A DNA stretch of 64,000 nucleotides from Pontibacter pamirensis (GTDB taxonomy: Bacteria; Bacteroidota; Bacteroidia; Cytophagales; Hymenobacteraceae), in contig NZ_SSNI01000020.1 in assembly GCF_010015475.1 (NCBI RefSeq), forward strand, positions 54,350 through 118,349. The letters are read 5' to 3'. Position 1 is the first letter of the stretch. Each line of letters starts with the position of its first letter. The notes below the pieces were generated by a model that made no database searches, had not been told where the DNA came from, and saw only the letters and a list, made by a program, of their open reading frames with translations. The translations under genes and the position numbers were made by a program. Of this stretch, positions 26,744 through 34,355 are shown piece after piece.

Positions 26744-27088
26744 CTAAACGTCTAACCCAGCCTGTTTACCGGGCCTTATGCCTCTAGCCTTCCGCACCAA
26801 CTCATAGATACTCGGCTGAACGGGTGGCTGGCGGCTATATAATTCCTGAATCTTGCACTCGAAAATGCTAGCAAAAAACACGATTTCATCGGCTGTGGGT
26901 TTTTCACTCGACAAGCGGTTGTAGAAGGTCTGGACATTGCCGCCAAACTCCTCCTGGAATTGCTTCCGGAGCAGCTTCTTTTGGCTGTCGTTCAGGTCTT
27001 CGTAACGGAGCTTGATGTTAAACTTAGGGCCTGCAGACTTAACCACGGTTAAACCTGAACTGACAGATTTTTCTTTGCGGTTTAACAT
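26744..27088 (-). CDS. Cro-like regulator, divergent partner of the repressor
   Basis: A 114-residue protein. Residues 38-85 have a lambda-type helix-turn-helix arrangement (DSQKKLLRKQFQEEFGGNV followed by QTFYNRLSSEKPTADEIVFF and FECKIQELY). The N- and C-termini are basic and flexible. It is transcribed divergently from the XRE repressor gene across a 139-bp AT-rich operator, the classic lysis-lysogeny switch layout. It probably controls the leftward early operon that starts with it. Confidence 0.55.
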   Translation of the reverse strand: MLNRKEKSVSSGLTVVKSAGPKFNIKLRYEDLNDSQKKLLRKQFQEEFGGNVQTFYNRLSSEKPTADEIVFFASIFECKIQELYSRQPPVQPSIYELVRKARGIRPGKQAGLDV

Positions 27089-27227
27089 ATCTTATAGGTT
27101 TATATTTATCTTAGACTAAAATACAATACAATTATACGATAGTATTTTACTTTAATCAATTACTATTAGATAAATTTTTTATAATTAATTATAAATAACT
27201 GATAGTCAATTAAAAATTTTTTTATAG
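27089..27227. promoter_or_regulatory. Divergent operator/promoter region of the genetic switch
   Basis: Very AT-rich spacer between the two divergent regulators. GATAGT occurs at 27138-27143, 27201-27206 and 27230-27235, the last overlapping the repressor start codon, with a reversed AATAGT at 27162-27167. A perfect 12-bp palindrome ATAATTAATTAT lies at 27181-27192. These are candidate operator half-sites for the repressor/Cro pair; the overlap suggests autoregulation. Confidence 0.45.
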
Positions 27228-27656
27228 ATGATAGTTGGAGAAAGAATTAAACGAGCTATTGAGGAGGCCGGATTAACTCAAGAACAGGTAGCAGCCCATG
27301 CTGAAATGAGTTTGGCTAATCTCTATAAAATTTATAAACGAGATTCTATAGAAAGTCGCTACCTAGTAAAAATTGCAAACATATTGCATCTGCCTTACAG
27401 CTATTTTTTAGATGAAGAACCAGACTTCTCTAGCGGGAATTATCAAAGAGGAGTTGGCAATGCTGCTGGTAACCATATCAAACAAAAAATAATGTCCTCC
27501 GGGAATGAGGGCGTAGGAGTGGCAAGTTCGGCTATTAATGTAGAAAGAATTCAGCACGAATTAGAACTATGCAAAGCCGAAAAAGTTAGCCTGGAGGAGA
27601 AACTTGTGCTGAAAGATGAGATTATTGAGTTGTTGAGGGGACGGAAGCAAGATTAA
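27228..27656 (+). CDS. XRE-family repressor with C-terminal coiled coil
   Basis: A 142-residue protein. Residues 5-62 form an XRE/lambda-type helix-turn-helix (IKRAIEEAGLTQEQVAAHA, then MSLANLYKIYKRDS). The linker is Gly/Asn-rich (residues 75-100), and the C-terminal 40 residues form a coiled coil (LELCKAEKVSLEEKLVLKDE) for dimerisation in place of a peptidase domain. There is thus no LexA-like self-cleavage; induction must use another mechanism. It is divergent from the Cro-like gene and upstream of the integrase, as expected of a prophage or ICE repressor. Confidence 0.75.
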   Translation: MIVGERIKRAIEEAGLTQEQVAAHAEMSLANLYKIYKRDSIESRYLVKIANILHLPYSYFLDEEPDFSSGNYQRGVGNAAGNHIKQKIMSSGNEGVGVASSAINVERIQHELELCKAEKVSLEEKLVLKDEIIELLRGRKQD

Positions 27657-27847
27657 AACTATAGTAAGAATAACCCCGAATTTATAAAGCAATGGCAATA
27701 AGAGAAAACATTAGCTCTGTAGAAGGTGAAGCCGATGTGTTTGATGATGCATAATTACACCTCTTGTTCAATTAGCAGATCAACGTTAAGCCATAGTAAG
27801 TGGTAAAAACCTAAGCTTTGTTTCAAACACTCTTTCAATAAGACATT

Positions 27848-29233
27848 ATGGAAATAAACCGCTACGTAAGAACAGACCGCGTCAAAGACGGCTATGGCCC
27901 CATCAGAGTAGCGGTGCATTACCACAACAAGCGGCTCCAGCTTTCTACTGGCGAGAAGACCCCTTATCCTGAGGGCTGGGATGAGGAAAAACAGCGGGTA
28001 AAGAGTCGCCAGCCTTTTGCCTCCGTCATCAACCAGAAGCTCGACAACATAGAGAAGACGCTAGATTTTATATATCAGGTGTCGGAGAAGAATCGTTTTG
28101 CCTTAGATAATGCTTCTTATAAAGCCCTTTTTGAGCAGGTATTCACCAGTATCGTAGACAGTGGCATATCCAGCACACAGGACGTATTTACGAACATGAT
28201 GATACAGGAAGCTTACGAGAAGCATCAGAAGGCTTCAGTACAACCCGAAGCTGCCCCGAAGCCGCTGCAGACGTTCCTGGAGCTAATGGCCCTTTGGATT
28301 GAGGAGGAAAAAGAGCGGATTGTGGAGGCCAGCGGCCGCAAGATGTCTCCTAATACCATCAAGGGGTTAAACTCCACGCTGAAGCGCTTCCGAGCTTTCG
28401 AGGCCCACCGTGGCCAGCTTATCACCTTCGAAGGCATGGATAAGTATTTCTATGCTGAGTTCAGGGCGTATATGCTGGATGTTTTGGAACAGGGTGTTAA
28501 CAACTTTGGCAAGCATGTGCGCCGGTTAAAGCAGTTTCTCACCTGGAGCGAGGAACATGACGAAGATCTGCCAATCAATCCGAAGTATGTGCGCTTCTCC
28601 GCTCCCGCCCGATATACTGGCGTGGATTTCCTGTACCTCGAGGAGCTGCACGCTATTAAAGCTCTTGACTTTGAGTCAAAGGAGCTCCGCACCAGATTAT
28701 ACTACACCTACTCCAACAAATTAAGTGAAGCACTAGGCCAGGAAGCTTTTGAAAATTACCTGCAGCAGGTAGAGCTAGCAAGGGATCTGTTCTTGATGTG
28801 CTGCTACACGGCCTTGCGTATATCGGATGCCCAAAGTCTAAATTTCTCCGATTTAAAAGGAGAGTTAATTATTACCGGCAGCCAGAAAACTGGTAATATC
28901 AGCTATATTCCGTTCTTTGACGATAGCATATTTGAACCAGTGGCCATTGTAAATAAGTACCGCAGCAGCGGTATACAGATATTCCCAAAGTGCCCGAAGA
29001 TTAATTATCACCTAAAGACAGTACAGAAGCTAGCCAGCGTAGACCGGATTGTGCTGACCACCAAGATCGGTCGAAAGACTTTTGCTACACTTAAGGTGTA
29101 CCAAGGTGTGCCGCGTTCCATTGTGATGCAGGCCACCGGGCATAAAACCGAGACATCCTTTAACCGTTATCTGGGCGTGAACGAACAGGAGTTGGTGAAT
29201 ATCTTTAAGCAGAAATCGGCTTTGGCCTCGTAG
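27848..29233 (+). CDS. Tyrosine integrase of the element
   Basis: A 461-residue phage-integrase family protein with an arm-binding N-terminus (residues 1-95), a SAM-like core-binding domain (about 140-265, KMSPNTIKGLNSTLKRF) and a catalytic domain. CYTALRISDAQSL holds the first Arg, GSQKTGNISYIP the beta-hairpin Lys, TTKIGRKTFATL the box II Arg409, ATGHKTETSFNRYLGV His432 and the Tyr441 nucleophile. The usual first His of box II is Lys406 here. The N-terminal architecture is that of Bacteroidota phage and conjugative-transposon integrases. It points to the right, toward the tRNA-like attachment site at 31.1 kb. Confidence 0.92.
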   Translation: MEINRYVRTDRVKDGYGPIRVAVHYHNKRLQLSTGEKTPYPEGWDEEKQRVKSRQPFASVINQKLDNIEKTLDFIYQVSEKNRFALDNASYKALFEQVFTSIVDSGISSTQDVFTNMMIQEAYEKHQKASVQPEAAPKPLQTFLELMALWIEEEKERIVEASGRKMSPNTIKGLNSTLKRFRAFEAHRGQLITFEGMDKYFYAEFRAYMLDVLEQGVNNFGKHVRRLKQFLTWSEEHDEDLPINPKYVRFSAPARYTGVDFLYLEELHAIKALDFESKELRTRLYYTYSNKLSEALGQEAFENYLQQVELARDLFLMCCYTALRISDAQSLNFSDLKGELIITGSQKTGNISYIPFFDDSIFEPVAIVNKYRSSGIQIFPKCPKINYHLKTVQKLASVDRIVLTTKIGRKTFATLKVYQGVPRSIVMQATGHKTETSFNRYLGVNEQELVNIFKQKSALAS

Positions 29234-29310
29234 TTTGCCGAGGTAACCCCTTCTCCATCTGCTTTAAACTATTATTATCTTTACTGCCTTAACCAGAATG
29301 ATAGACCCTT

Positions 29311-30819
29311 ATGCCAGGCCTCCCTATTAATATAAACGACTTAGTTAACGCAACTACTGTAGAGAGTGAGCGAATTGAGTACAAGGAGTCGTGGAATCCG
29401 GAAGACATCATGCACTCACTCTGTGCTTTTGCCAATGATTTTCACAACCTGGGAGGCGGATACATCATCATTGGAATTACGGAGCAAAATGGCATGCCCG
29501 TTCTACCTCCTAGAGGGCTGCTACCTGAGCAGGTAGATTCCTGCCAGAAAAAATTGCTTGAAATCAGCAACAGAATTGTTCCCTCCTATTTTCCTGTATC
29601 TTCGGTTGAGTTATTCCAGGGAAAACATATTCTGGTTCTGTGGGCAACCGGCGGCGACAACAGGCCCTATAAATGTCCTAAAAACATTGTCTCCAACCCT
29701 GTTTACAATCATTATATCAGGAAGGGCTCTAGCTCTGTCAGAGCGACTCCTGATGAAGAACGCCAGTTGTACGAGCTTGCTAACCGCATTCCGTTCGATG
29801 ATAGGATAAACCATTCGGCTTCCATAGAGGATTTAAGGCTCCCTTTAATCCAGTCTTTCTTGAAAGAAGTCGGCAGTGAACTTTACCATAGGGCAAGCAG
29901 TATCCCTTTTCCGGAACTGTGCCAGCAGTTGCAGCTTATAAAAGGCTCCCCGGAGTATCTTCGACCTGTCAATGTCGGGCTTCTTCTGTTTAACGACCAC
30001 CCAACCAGCATCTTCAGAGGCGCCAGAATTGATGTAGTGCGGTACTTTGACCCTATAGGAGATGAGTTGGAGGAGCGGATTTTTGAGGGCCCTGTCCATG
30101 TTCAGCTTCGGAGCGCCCTGCAGTTTATACAGAACACTGTTATTGCCGAAAGAGTAAGAAAAGTCCCCCATCAGGCTGAAGCGCAGCGTTTCTACAATTA
30201 CCCGTTCGCTGCTATTGAAGAGGCACTGGCAAATGCTGTTTTTCATCGCAGCTACGAGCTTCATGACCCTATAGAGGTAAACATCAGGTTAGATAAAATT
30301 GAAGTTCTCTCTTTCCCTGGGCCAGTACCTCCAGTGGATAATGAAGATTTGAAGAAAGACAGGATTGTAGCCAGAAGCTACCGAAACAGAAGAATCGGAG
30401 ACTTCCTTAAAGAATTGAGGTTAACGGAAGGAAGAGGCACTGGCATTCCTAAAATCAGGAGAACAATGCGCGTAAATGGCTCTCCTAATCCTGTATTCGA
30501 AACTGATGAGGCTAGAAACTATTTCCTGGTCACACTTCCAATTCATGAAAGCTTCTCCCCTTTACCGGCTATACCTGATGTTGAACTGAGCGATACAGCT
30601 ATCACGAAACAAATCCTTACCCTCTGTAGGATTCCTCACAGTAGGTCTGAGATATTGAGTTATATCGGCACTAATACAGGTGCAGCTAGTTACAGGAAAT
30701 ATGTTTTACCTCTATTACAGTCAAACATCTTACGACTAACTATTCCTGATAAACCTAGCAGTAAAAACCAGAAATATCAAACAACAGACGAAGGTGAAGC
30801 CTTATTGCAGCAGCTATAG
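29311..30819 (+). CDS. AlbA_2/Schlafen-like DNA-binding protein with HATPase-like C-terminus
   Basis: A 502-residue protein. The AlbA_2 (Schlafen) domain covers about residues 15-150 (SERIEYKESWNPEDIMHSLC; GGGYIIIGITEQNG; YIRKGSSSVRATPDEERQL). A GHKL-type HATPase_c_4 region follows at about 290-400 (AAIEEALANAVFHRSYE; GRGTGIPKIRRTM), and a winged-helix end covers 425-502. The family is usually annotated 'ATP-binding / RecG-like' and is often seen in mobile elements as a transcription regulator or defence factor. It is 78 bp downstream of the integrase on the same strand and is the last full gene before the attachment site, so it is probably element cargo. Confidence 0.75.
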   Translation: MPGLPININDLVNATTVESERIEYKESWNPEDIMHSLCAFANDFHNLGGGYIIIGITEQNGMPVLPPRGLLPEQVDSCQKKLLEISNRIVPSYFPVSSVELFQGKHILVLWATGGDNRPYKCPKNIVSNPVYNHYIRKGSSSVRATPDEERQLYELANRIPFDDRINHSASIEDLRLPLIQSFLKEVGSELYHRASSIPFPELCQQLQLIKGSPEYLRPVNVGLLLFNDHPTSIFRGARIDVVRYFDPIGDELEERIFEGPVHVQLRSALQFIQNTVIAERVRKVPHQAEAQRFYNYPFAAIEEALANAVFHRSYELHDPIEVNIRLDKIEVLSFPGPVPPVDNEDLKKDRIVARSYRNRRIGDFLKELRLTEGRGTGIPKIRRTMRVNGSPNPVFETDEARNYFLVTLPIHESFSPLPAIPDVELSDTAITKQILTLCRIPHSRSEILSYIGTNTGAASYRKYVLPLLQSNILRLTIPDKPSSKNQKYQTTDEGEALLQQL

Positions 30820-30873
30820 GACACTAACATTCCTAGTTTGGGAAAGAGAAGCTATCATTGCATAGCGATAAAA

Positions 30874-30914
30874 GTCAAGGATGGTCAAGGATATGTCAAG
30901 GATGGTCAAGGATG
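30874..30914 (+). repeat. Four tandem copies of GTCAAGGATG
   Basis: Copies at 30874-30883, 30884-30894 (GTCAAGGATAT), 30895-30904 and 30905-30914 follow each other head to tail, about 180 bp before the putative attachment core. Tandem 10-11 bp repeats phased with the DNA helix are typical of integrase arm-type or excisionase binding sites. An iteron function is the alternative. Confidence 0.55.
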
Positions 30915-31093
30915 TAAAGCATGTACATCAATGTTGCTCCTAAAGCGGATCGGCAGCCGGAAAAGTGGGAGCAGATTTTGGGAGCAGTTTTCCTACAAAG
31001 AGACACTGCCAACTCAAAACAACTGAAACAGAAAGTGCTCTGATTGCTTTATTCTAACTATTTTGTTGTTATGTGTTTGTAGTTGATACCCTC

Positions 31094-31114
31094 GAAATAG
31101 TCCCTTCGCGACCA
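31094..31114 (+). other. Putative right attachment site: tRNA 3'-end-like fragment
   Basis: The sequence around TAGTCCCTTCGCGACCA looks like the T-stem 3' strand and acceptor 3' strand of a tRNA, followed 5 bp later by a Rho-independent terminator. The DNA upstream does not fold into the rest of a tRNA, so it would be the duplicated 3' end left by integration into a tRNA gene. The intact tRNA would then lie at the other end, left of the window. No matching second copy was seen inside the window. Confidence 0.4.
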
Positions 31115-31118
31115 CAAC

Positions 31119-31160
31119 AAAAAAAGCCACTTACAGGTAAAACTGGTAAGTGGCTTTTTT
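31119..31160 (+). terminator. Rho-independent terminator
   Basis: A run of A, then GCCACTTAC (31126-31134), loop, GTAAGTGGC (31146-31154) and six T. The terminator works in both directions by its flanking A and T runs. It directly follows the tRNA-like fragment, as tRNA terminators do. Confidence 0.85.
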
Positions 31161-31185
31161 ATGTGCGCGCAGTTTGCGCGCACAT
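31161..31185. repeat. GC-rich perfect hairpin
   Basis: ATGTGCGCGC (31161-31170) pairs with GCGCGCACAT (31176-31185) around a 5-base loop, directly after the terminator T run. It may add to termination or be a small interspersed palindrome. Confidence 0.6.
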
Positions 31186-31276
31186 CTCTTGCTTTTAGGT
31201 CTTAGCTTTTCCTTTTCTCTTAGCTCAGTTATTTCATCAGCCCAAAAACAGTCAGGGCAATTCGCAATAGCTTTAA

Positions 31277-31459
31277 AAACGAAGTCGTAGTCCTACTGGT
31301 GCACCATTCAAGATACACCGTTCCACTATCGTCAATACAGCACAGGTAGAGCACATCAGATCCAGGTCTAACGGCGACTATGATGTAACTTTGAAAAATG
31401 GCGAAGTGGTGAGAATGAGCCGAAACTACTATCCTGCTTTTAAAGAACTGGTGGCCTGA
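31277..31459 (+). pseudogene. C-terminal remnant of a LytTR-family response regulator
   Basis: An open stretch without start codon, preceded by an in-frame TAA at 31274. It translates to a LytTR DNA-binding domain end: PFKIHRSTIVNTAQVEHIRS, then GDYDVTLKNGEVVRMSRNYY, PAFKELVA and stop. This covers about 55 of the roughly 100 residues of LytTR and lacks the receiver domain entirely. The 5' part is missing where the putative element end and terminator lie (31.1-31.2 kb), so deletion during integration or later decay is likely. It gives a useful marker of original chromosome. Confidence 0.7.
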
Positions 31460-31547
31460 ACACACCTTAGCATGTGTTTAACTCATCTTAGCCAAAACCG
31501 GTTTTCATCTTCCCAGGGACTTCCGTACTTCATTAAAAAAAGGGAAG

Positions 31548-32183
31548 ATGAACACACGGAAAGCATTTTATCTGATTGTATTTTTCTTGGTGGGTGTGGC
31601 GGGCTGTTCCTGCGCACAAACCAACAAACACCAGCTCATAGGCAACTGCGAGGGTTGTGAAGCCATTTTTGAATATGGCGAGGAACCGTTGAGCCCGGTC
31701 GATACGCTTCCTGGTTTTGAGGCGGCCGCTACAAAAATCAAAGTGACAGGTATTATCTACCAACCAGATGTGCTCACCCCGGCAGAAGACGTTATCCTCT
31801 ACGTTTACCAAACCAACGCAGAAGGAGTTTACCCTACCAAAGGAGGCGAAAAAGACTGGTCGAAGCGGCACGGCTACATCCGGGGATGGGTTAAAACGGG
31901 CAAAGACGGCAGGTACACCTTTTATACGATGAAACCCGGCACCTACCCCAGCCGCAGCGATGCCGCTCACATTCATCCTATCCTACTCGAACCAAACGGC
32001 AGATATTATTGGGTTGACGAATACCTTTTTGAAGGAGATACATTGCTTACCCCGGTGCAGCTCTCGCCTGAGGCACCTGTAGGTGGAAGCTCCGGGATTC
32101 TGCGTCTCAGGAGGGAAGGCGATCTGTTAGTCGGTGAACGTGATTTTATTCTTGGCAGGAATGTGCCGGGTTATAGAAATTAG
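31548..32183 (+). CDS. Intradiol ring-cleavage dioxygenase-like lipoprotein
   Basis: A 211-residue protein with a lipoprotein signal (FYLIVFFLVGVAGCSC). The mature part is an intradiol dioxygenase / protocatechuate-3,4-dioxygenase-like beta-sandwich: VTGIIYQPDVLTPAEDVILY, RGWVKTGKDGRYTFYTMKPG and AHIHPILLEP. Candidate non-haem iron ligands are the tyrosines around VYPT and YTFYT and the histidines of AHIH. Exported members of this family are common in Bacteroidota; their substrates are mostly unknown. It starts a new chromosomal stretch and overlaps by 23 bp a frameshifted small lipoprotein frame. Confidence 0.8.
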   Translation: MNTRKAFYLIVFFLVGVAGCSCAQTNKHQLIGNCEGCEAIFEYGEEPLSPVDTLPGFEAAATKIKVTGIIYQPDVLTPAEDVILYVYQTNAEGVYPTKGGEKDWSKRHGYIRGWVKTGKDGRYTFYTMKPGTYPSRSDAAHIHPILLEPNGRYYWVDEYLFEGDTLLTPVQLSPEAPVGGSSGILRLRREGDLLVGERDFILGRNVPGYRN

Positions 32184-32441
32184 AAGACTTATAGTTTTAC
32201 TGCTAATGCTTTCTGCCTGTGGGGAAGAACTGACAGCCCTGCTCCTGCTCCCTGGGACACCGAGGAATTCGCAGCCATGATCGACTGGATGTACAAGTAT
32301 AACAAAAGTGTTGCGGATGAGAAAAAATCTAGCTTTGGGCACGTCACACGCTTCTCGTTCACTTTTAATGAACTAAGTGTGGATGGCCCCGTAAATACTT
32401 CAACAGAAGCAGGAATGACTTCATCTAAAGTGCCGCTCTAA
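32161..32441 (+). pseudogene. Small lipoprotein with frameshift
   Basis: The first frame from ATG 32161 gives a lipoprotein signal, RRLIVLLLMLSACGEE, but stops early at about 32278. A second frame begins near 32230 with DSPAPAPWDTEEFAAMIDWM and continues to a stop at 32441 (MTSSKVPL). A single indel around 32220-32235 would join them into a roughly 92-residue lipoprotein. It is either a true pseudogene or a sequencing error. The family is unknown; it overlaps the end of the dioxygenase-like gene. Confidence 0.5.
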
Positions 32442-32633
32442 AAGACTTTCATGCCCTCACCTCCCTTTTAGGGGCAGAAACTAAATAAGTATCTTTTAAG
32501 TATTTACGCGTGCAATTTCTCAAGTCTCAATACCTCTCCCCATTACTGCTTTCCGCTCTCTGTCGAGGCTCTACAAGCACTTATTTAACCTAAATTTTAT
32601 ATCTATGAAACACAACTTATCACAAGGAAGGAA

Positions 32634-33770
32634 GTGCTCTGTGCCAGTACCCTTCTTAAACTATCAGCAAGGAGCGCCAAGGTATTTTCGGTGCTGTTCA
32701 TGGCTCTTTTCTTATTCAGCTGTGACTATATCGAAGATGTGCTACCTGACAAGGACCCTGTAGACAGAGCCGACAAGATTCAGCCCAAGGGTCCGAACCC
32801 GGAGTGGGGCCCGGACATAGACCCGCAGATGCTGGCCGTTATTGAGCAATTCCAAAGTTATAACGTGGTGCCTTACCCTATGCTGACGGCAGAGCAGGCG
32901 CGAGAAGAGCCTACCTTTAAAGATGCCTATGTAGATCTGCTCCGGGAAAATAAAATTATCCTGAAGCCAGCTAACGTGAACATCAACCACATGACGATAC
33001 CAAACGGAACAGGCCAGCAGCTGCTGGTACGCACTTATACCCCGCGCAGCGGCACAGGGCCTTACCCTGTCATCGTGTATTACCATGGCGGGGGCTGGGT
33101 GATTACTAACCTAGACACCTATGAAGCATCTGCCAGTGCGCTTGCTGAGAGAACCGGAGCCATTGTCATATCAGTGGCTTACCGCCAGGCCCCTGAGCAT
33201 ATGTTCCCGGCTGCGCATGAAGACGCTTTTGCCGCTTACCAATGGGCGCGCGAGCACGCCTCGGAGATTGGAGGAAACCCAGCCATGGTGGCCACTGCCG
33301 GCGAAAGCGCAGGAGGAAACCTGGCGGTGGCTGTGGCAATTATGGCCAGAGAAAGAGGAGTACAAGTGCCGGAGCACATTGTGTCCATCTACCCTATCGC
33401 AGACGGTAATGTTGAGTCTCCAACTTATGAGCTGTATGAGAACGCCCTGTTCCTCAACAAGGCCCTGATGCGCTGGTTCTTCAACCTGTATGTGCCTGAC
33501 TGGCAAACAGAGGTACATCCGCTGATTTCGCTGGTGGAAGCCGACCTGAGCGGGTTGCCGCCTACAACCATCATCAATGCCGAAATCGACCCCCTTCGTT
33601 ATGAAGGAGGCGTCCTGGCAGATCGGCTAGCAGCAGCAGGCGTACCAGTAGAGCGCCGGGTTTATGAAGGCGTAACGCATGAGTTCTTCGGAATGAACGC
33701 ACTGCTGGAGGAGGCCGTGGCGGCGCAGAGGTTTGCTGCCATGCGACTGAAAGACGCCTTCATGGAGTAA
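32634..33770 (+). CDS. Lipid-anchored alpha/beta hydrolase (hormone-sensitive-lipase family esterase)
   Basis: A 378-residue protein with a GTG start at 32634. The ATG at 32605 is out of frame, so either GTG is used or a one-base change has shifted the 5' end. The signal peptide ends in FLFSC (residue 30), giving a lipoprotein. The HSL-family oxyanion motif is HGGGW (151-155) and the nucleophile is Ser225 in AGESAGGN. The Asp is near NAEIDPLR and the His near EGVTHEFFG. It hydrolyses short-chain esters or acetylated substrates; the real substrate is unknown. No operon partner is seen; a strong terminator follows. Confidence 0.85.
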   Translation: MLCASTLLKLSARSAKVFSVLFMALFLFSCDYIEDVLPDKDPVDRADKIQPKGPNPEWGPDIDPQMLAVIEQFQSYNVVPYPMLTAEQAREEPTFKDAYVDLLRENKIILKPANVNINHMTIPNGTGQQLLVRTYTPRSGTGPYPVIVYYHGGGWVITNLDTYEASASALAERTGAIVISVAYRQAPEHMFPAAHEDAFAAYQWAREHASEIGGNPAMVATAGESAGGNLAVAVAIMARERGVQVPEHIVSIYPIADGNVESPTYELYENALFLNKALMRWFFNLYVPDWQTEVHPLISLVEADLSGLPPTTIINAEIDPLRYEGGVLADRLAAAGVPVERRVYEGVTHEFFGMNALLEEAVAAQRFAAMRLKDAFME

Positions 33771-33812
33771 GGCTAAGGCTCTGTAGAACAGAGTGCGCAG
33801 TAAATGACAGTT

Positions 33813-33872
33813 CCTCATAAACAGCGGTAGCTGCTTTATCTTTTGGTAAAGCAGCTACCGCTGTTTATGAGG
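33813..33872. terminator. 26-bp perfect inverted repeat, terminator-like
   Basis: CCTCATAAACAGCGGTAGCT and the following 6 bases (33813-33838) pair perfectly with 33847-33872 around an 8-base loop. It lies 43 bp after the esterase gene. The stem is unusually long, and no T run of note follows, so it may also be a small palindromic repeat element. Confidence 0.65.
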
Positions 33873-34355
33873 CTGCCCTTTTCGTCTCCCTTACCAAGGC
33901 TGGGCTGGTAAGGAAACCTAAATTGGACGGGATGCCTCATCCTGAAAGGGGTTGACCGATTGTTGCTAGTCCTACCTAAAGTTGATGTTGTCTCTTCATC
34001 CTGATTTTTGTTATTCGCAAGAGTTCTCTGAGGCTTTTATTACACTTGTTGCTGCGCCTTGGCGGCTTAGGAGGAGCCAGGAAGGATTCCGCCGGATTAG
34101 AAAACTGTGCCCTTCCATCCTGTGACAGGCAGTTGGTGTATAGAAGTCCTAGTAGCGGCTGTGCCGATTTTTTGATTTACAGACATGATATATAAAGAGC
34201 CTCAGTTGTACAGGAGTTGGAGCGCATGACACAATACATGGTGAGGCTCATATAGGATGTGTGCAAATGAAAGAGAGACAATATAGCTACTTTTACTGGT
34301 GGTTATATTGGTTTATTTATATATTTTTAACGACATATATGAAATAAACACAAGA
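33873..34355. other. Noncoding stretch
   Basis: No supported gene. A minus-strand frame around 33990-34110 reads Pro/Lys-rich (PAESFLAPPKPPRRSNKCNK), as in the end of some transposases, but is too short to call. An AT-rich leader of about 150 bp precedes the next lipoprotein gene. Confidence 0.3.

Larger units (their letters stand above)
1..31114. mobile_element. Integrated element / prophage-like region, right end in window, left end outside
   Basis: The region joins a leftward virus-like late operon (1-10.2 kb), cargo (10.9-23.3 kb) and an early region with repressor, Cro-like protein, replication-type genes and tyrosine integrase (23.4-29.2 kb). The right end is placed at a tRNA-3'-end-like sequence at 31.1 kb, just beyond tandem repeats that could be integrase arm sites. 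Both the early leftward genes and the late genes are on the minus strand, as expected for one temperate element interrupted by cargo. That all parts belong to a single element is inference. No second copy of the attachment sequence was seen inside the window, so the left end must lie before position 1 if the model is right. Confidence 0.5.

Noticed and set aside
27692..27754. 20-residue frame MAIRENISSVEGEADVFDDA between repressor and integrase
   Set aside because: Too short to support by sequence alone; no coupled neighbour.
30838..31026. 62-residue plus-strand frame after the AlbA_2 gene
   Set aside because: It is built mainly from the tandem GTCAAGGATG repeats and ends near the attachment site; no gene-like features.
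31040..31116. Complete tRNA gene at the attachment site
   Set aside because: Only the T-stem/acceptor 3' part resembles a tRNA; the upstream bases do not give D or anticodon arms.
33990..34110. Transposase remnant on the minus strand
   Set aside because: A Pro/Lys-rich stretch of about 40 residues recalls transposase C-termini, but there is no catalytic motif or inverted repeat.
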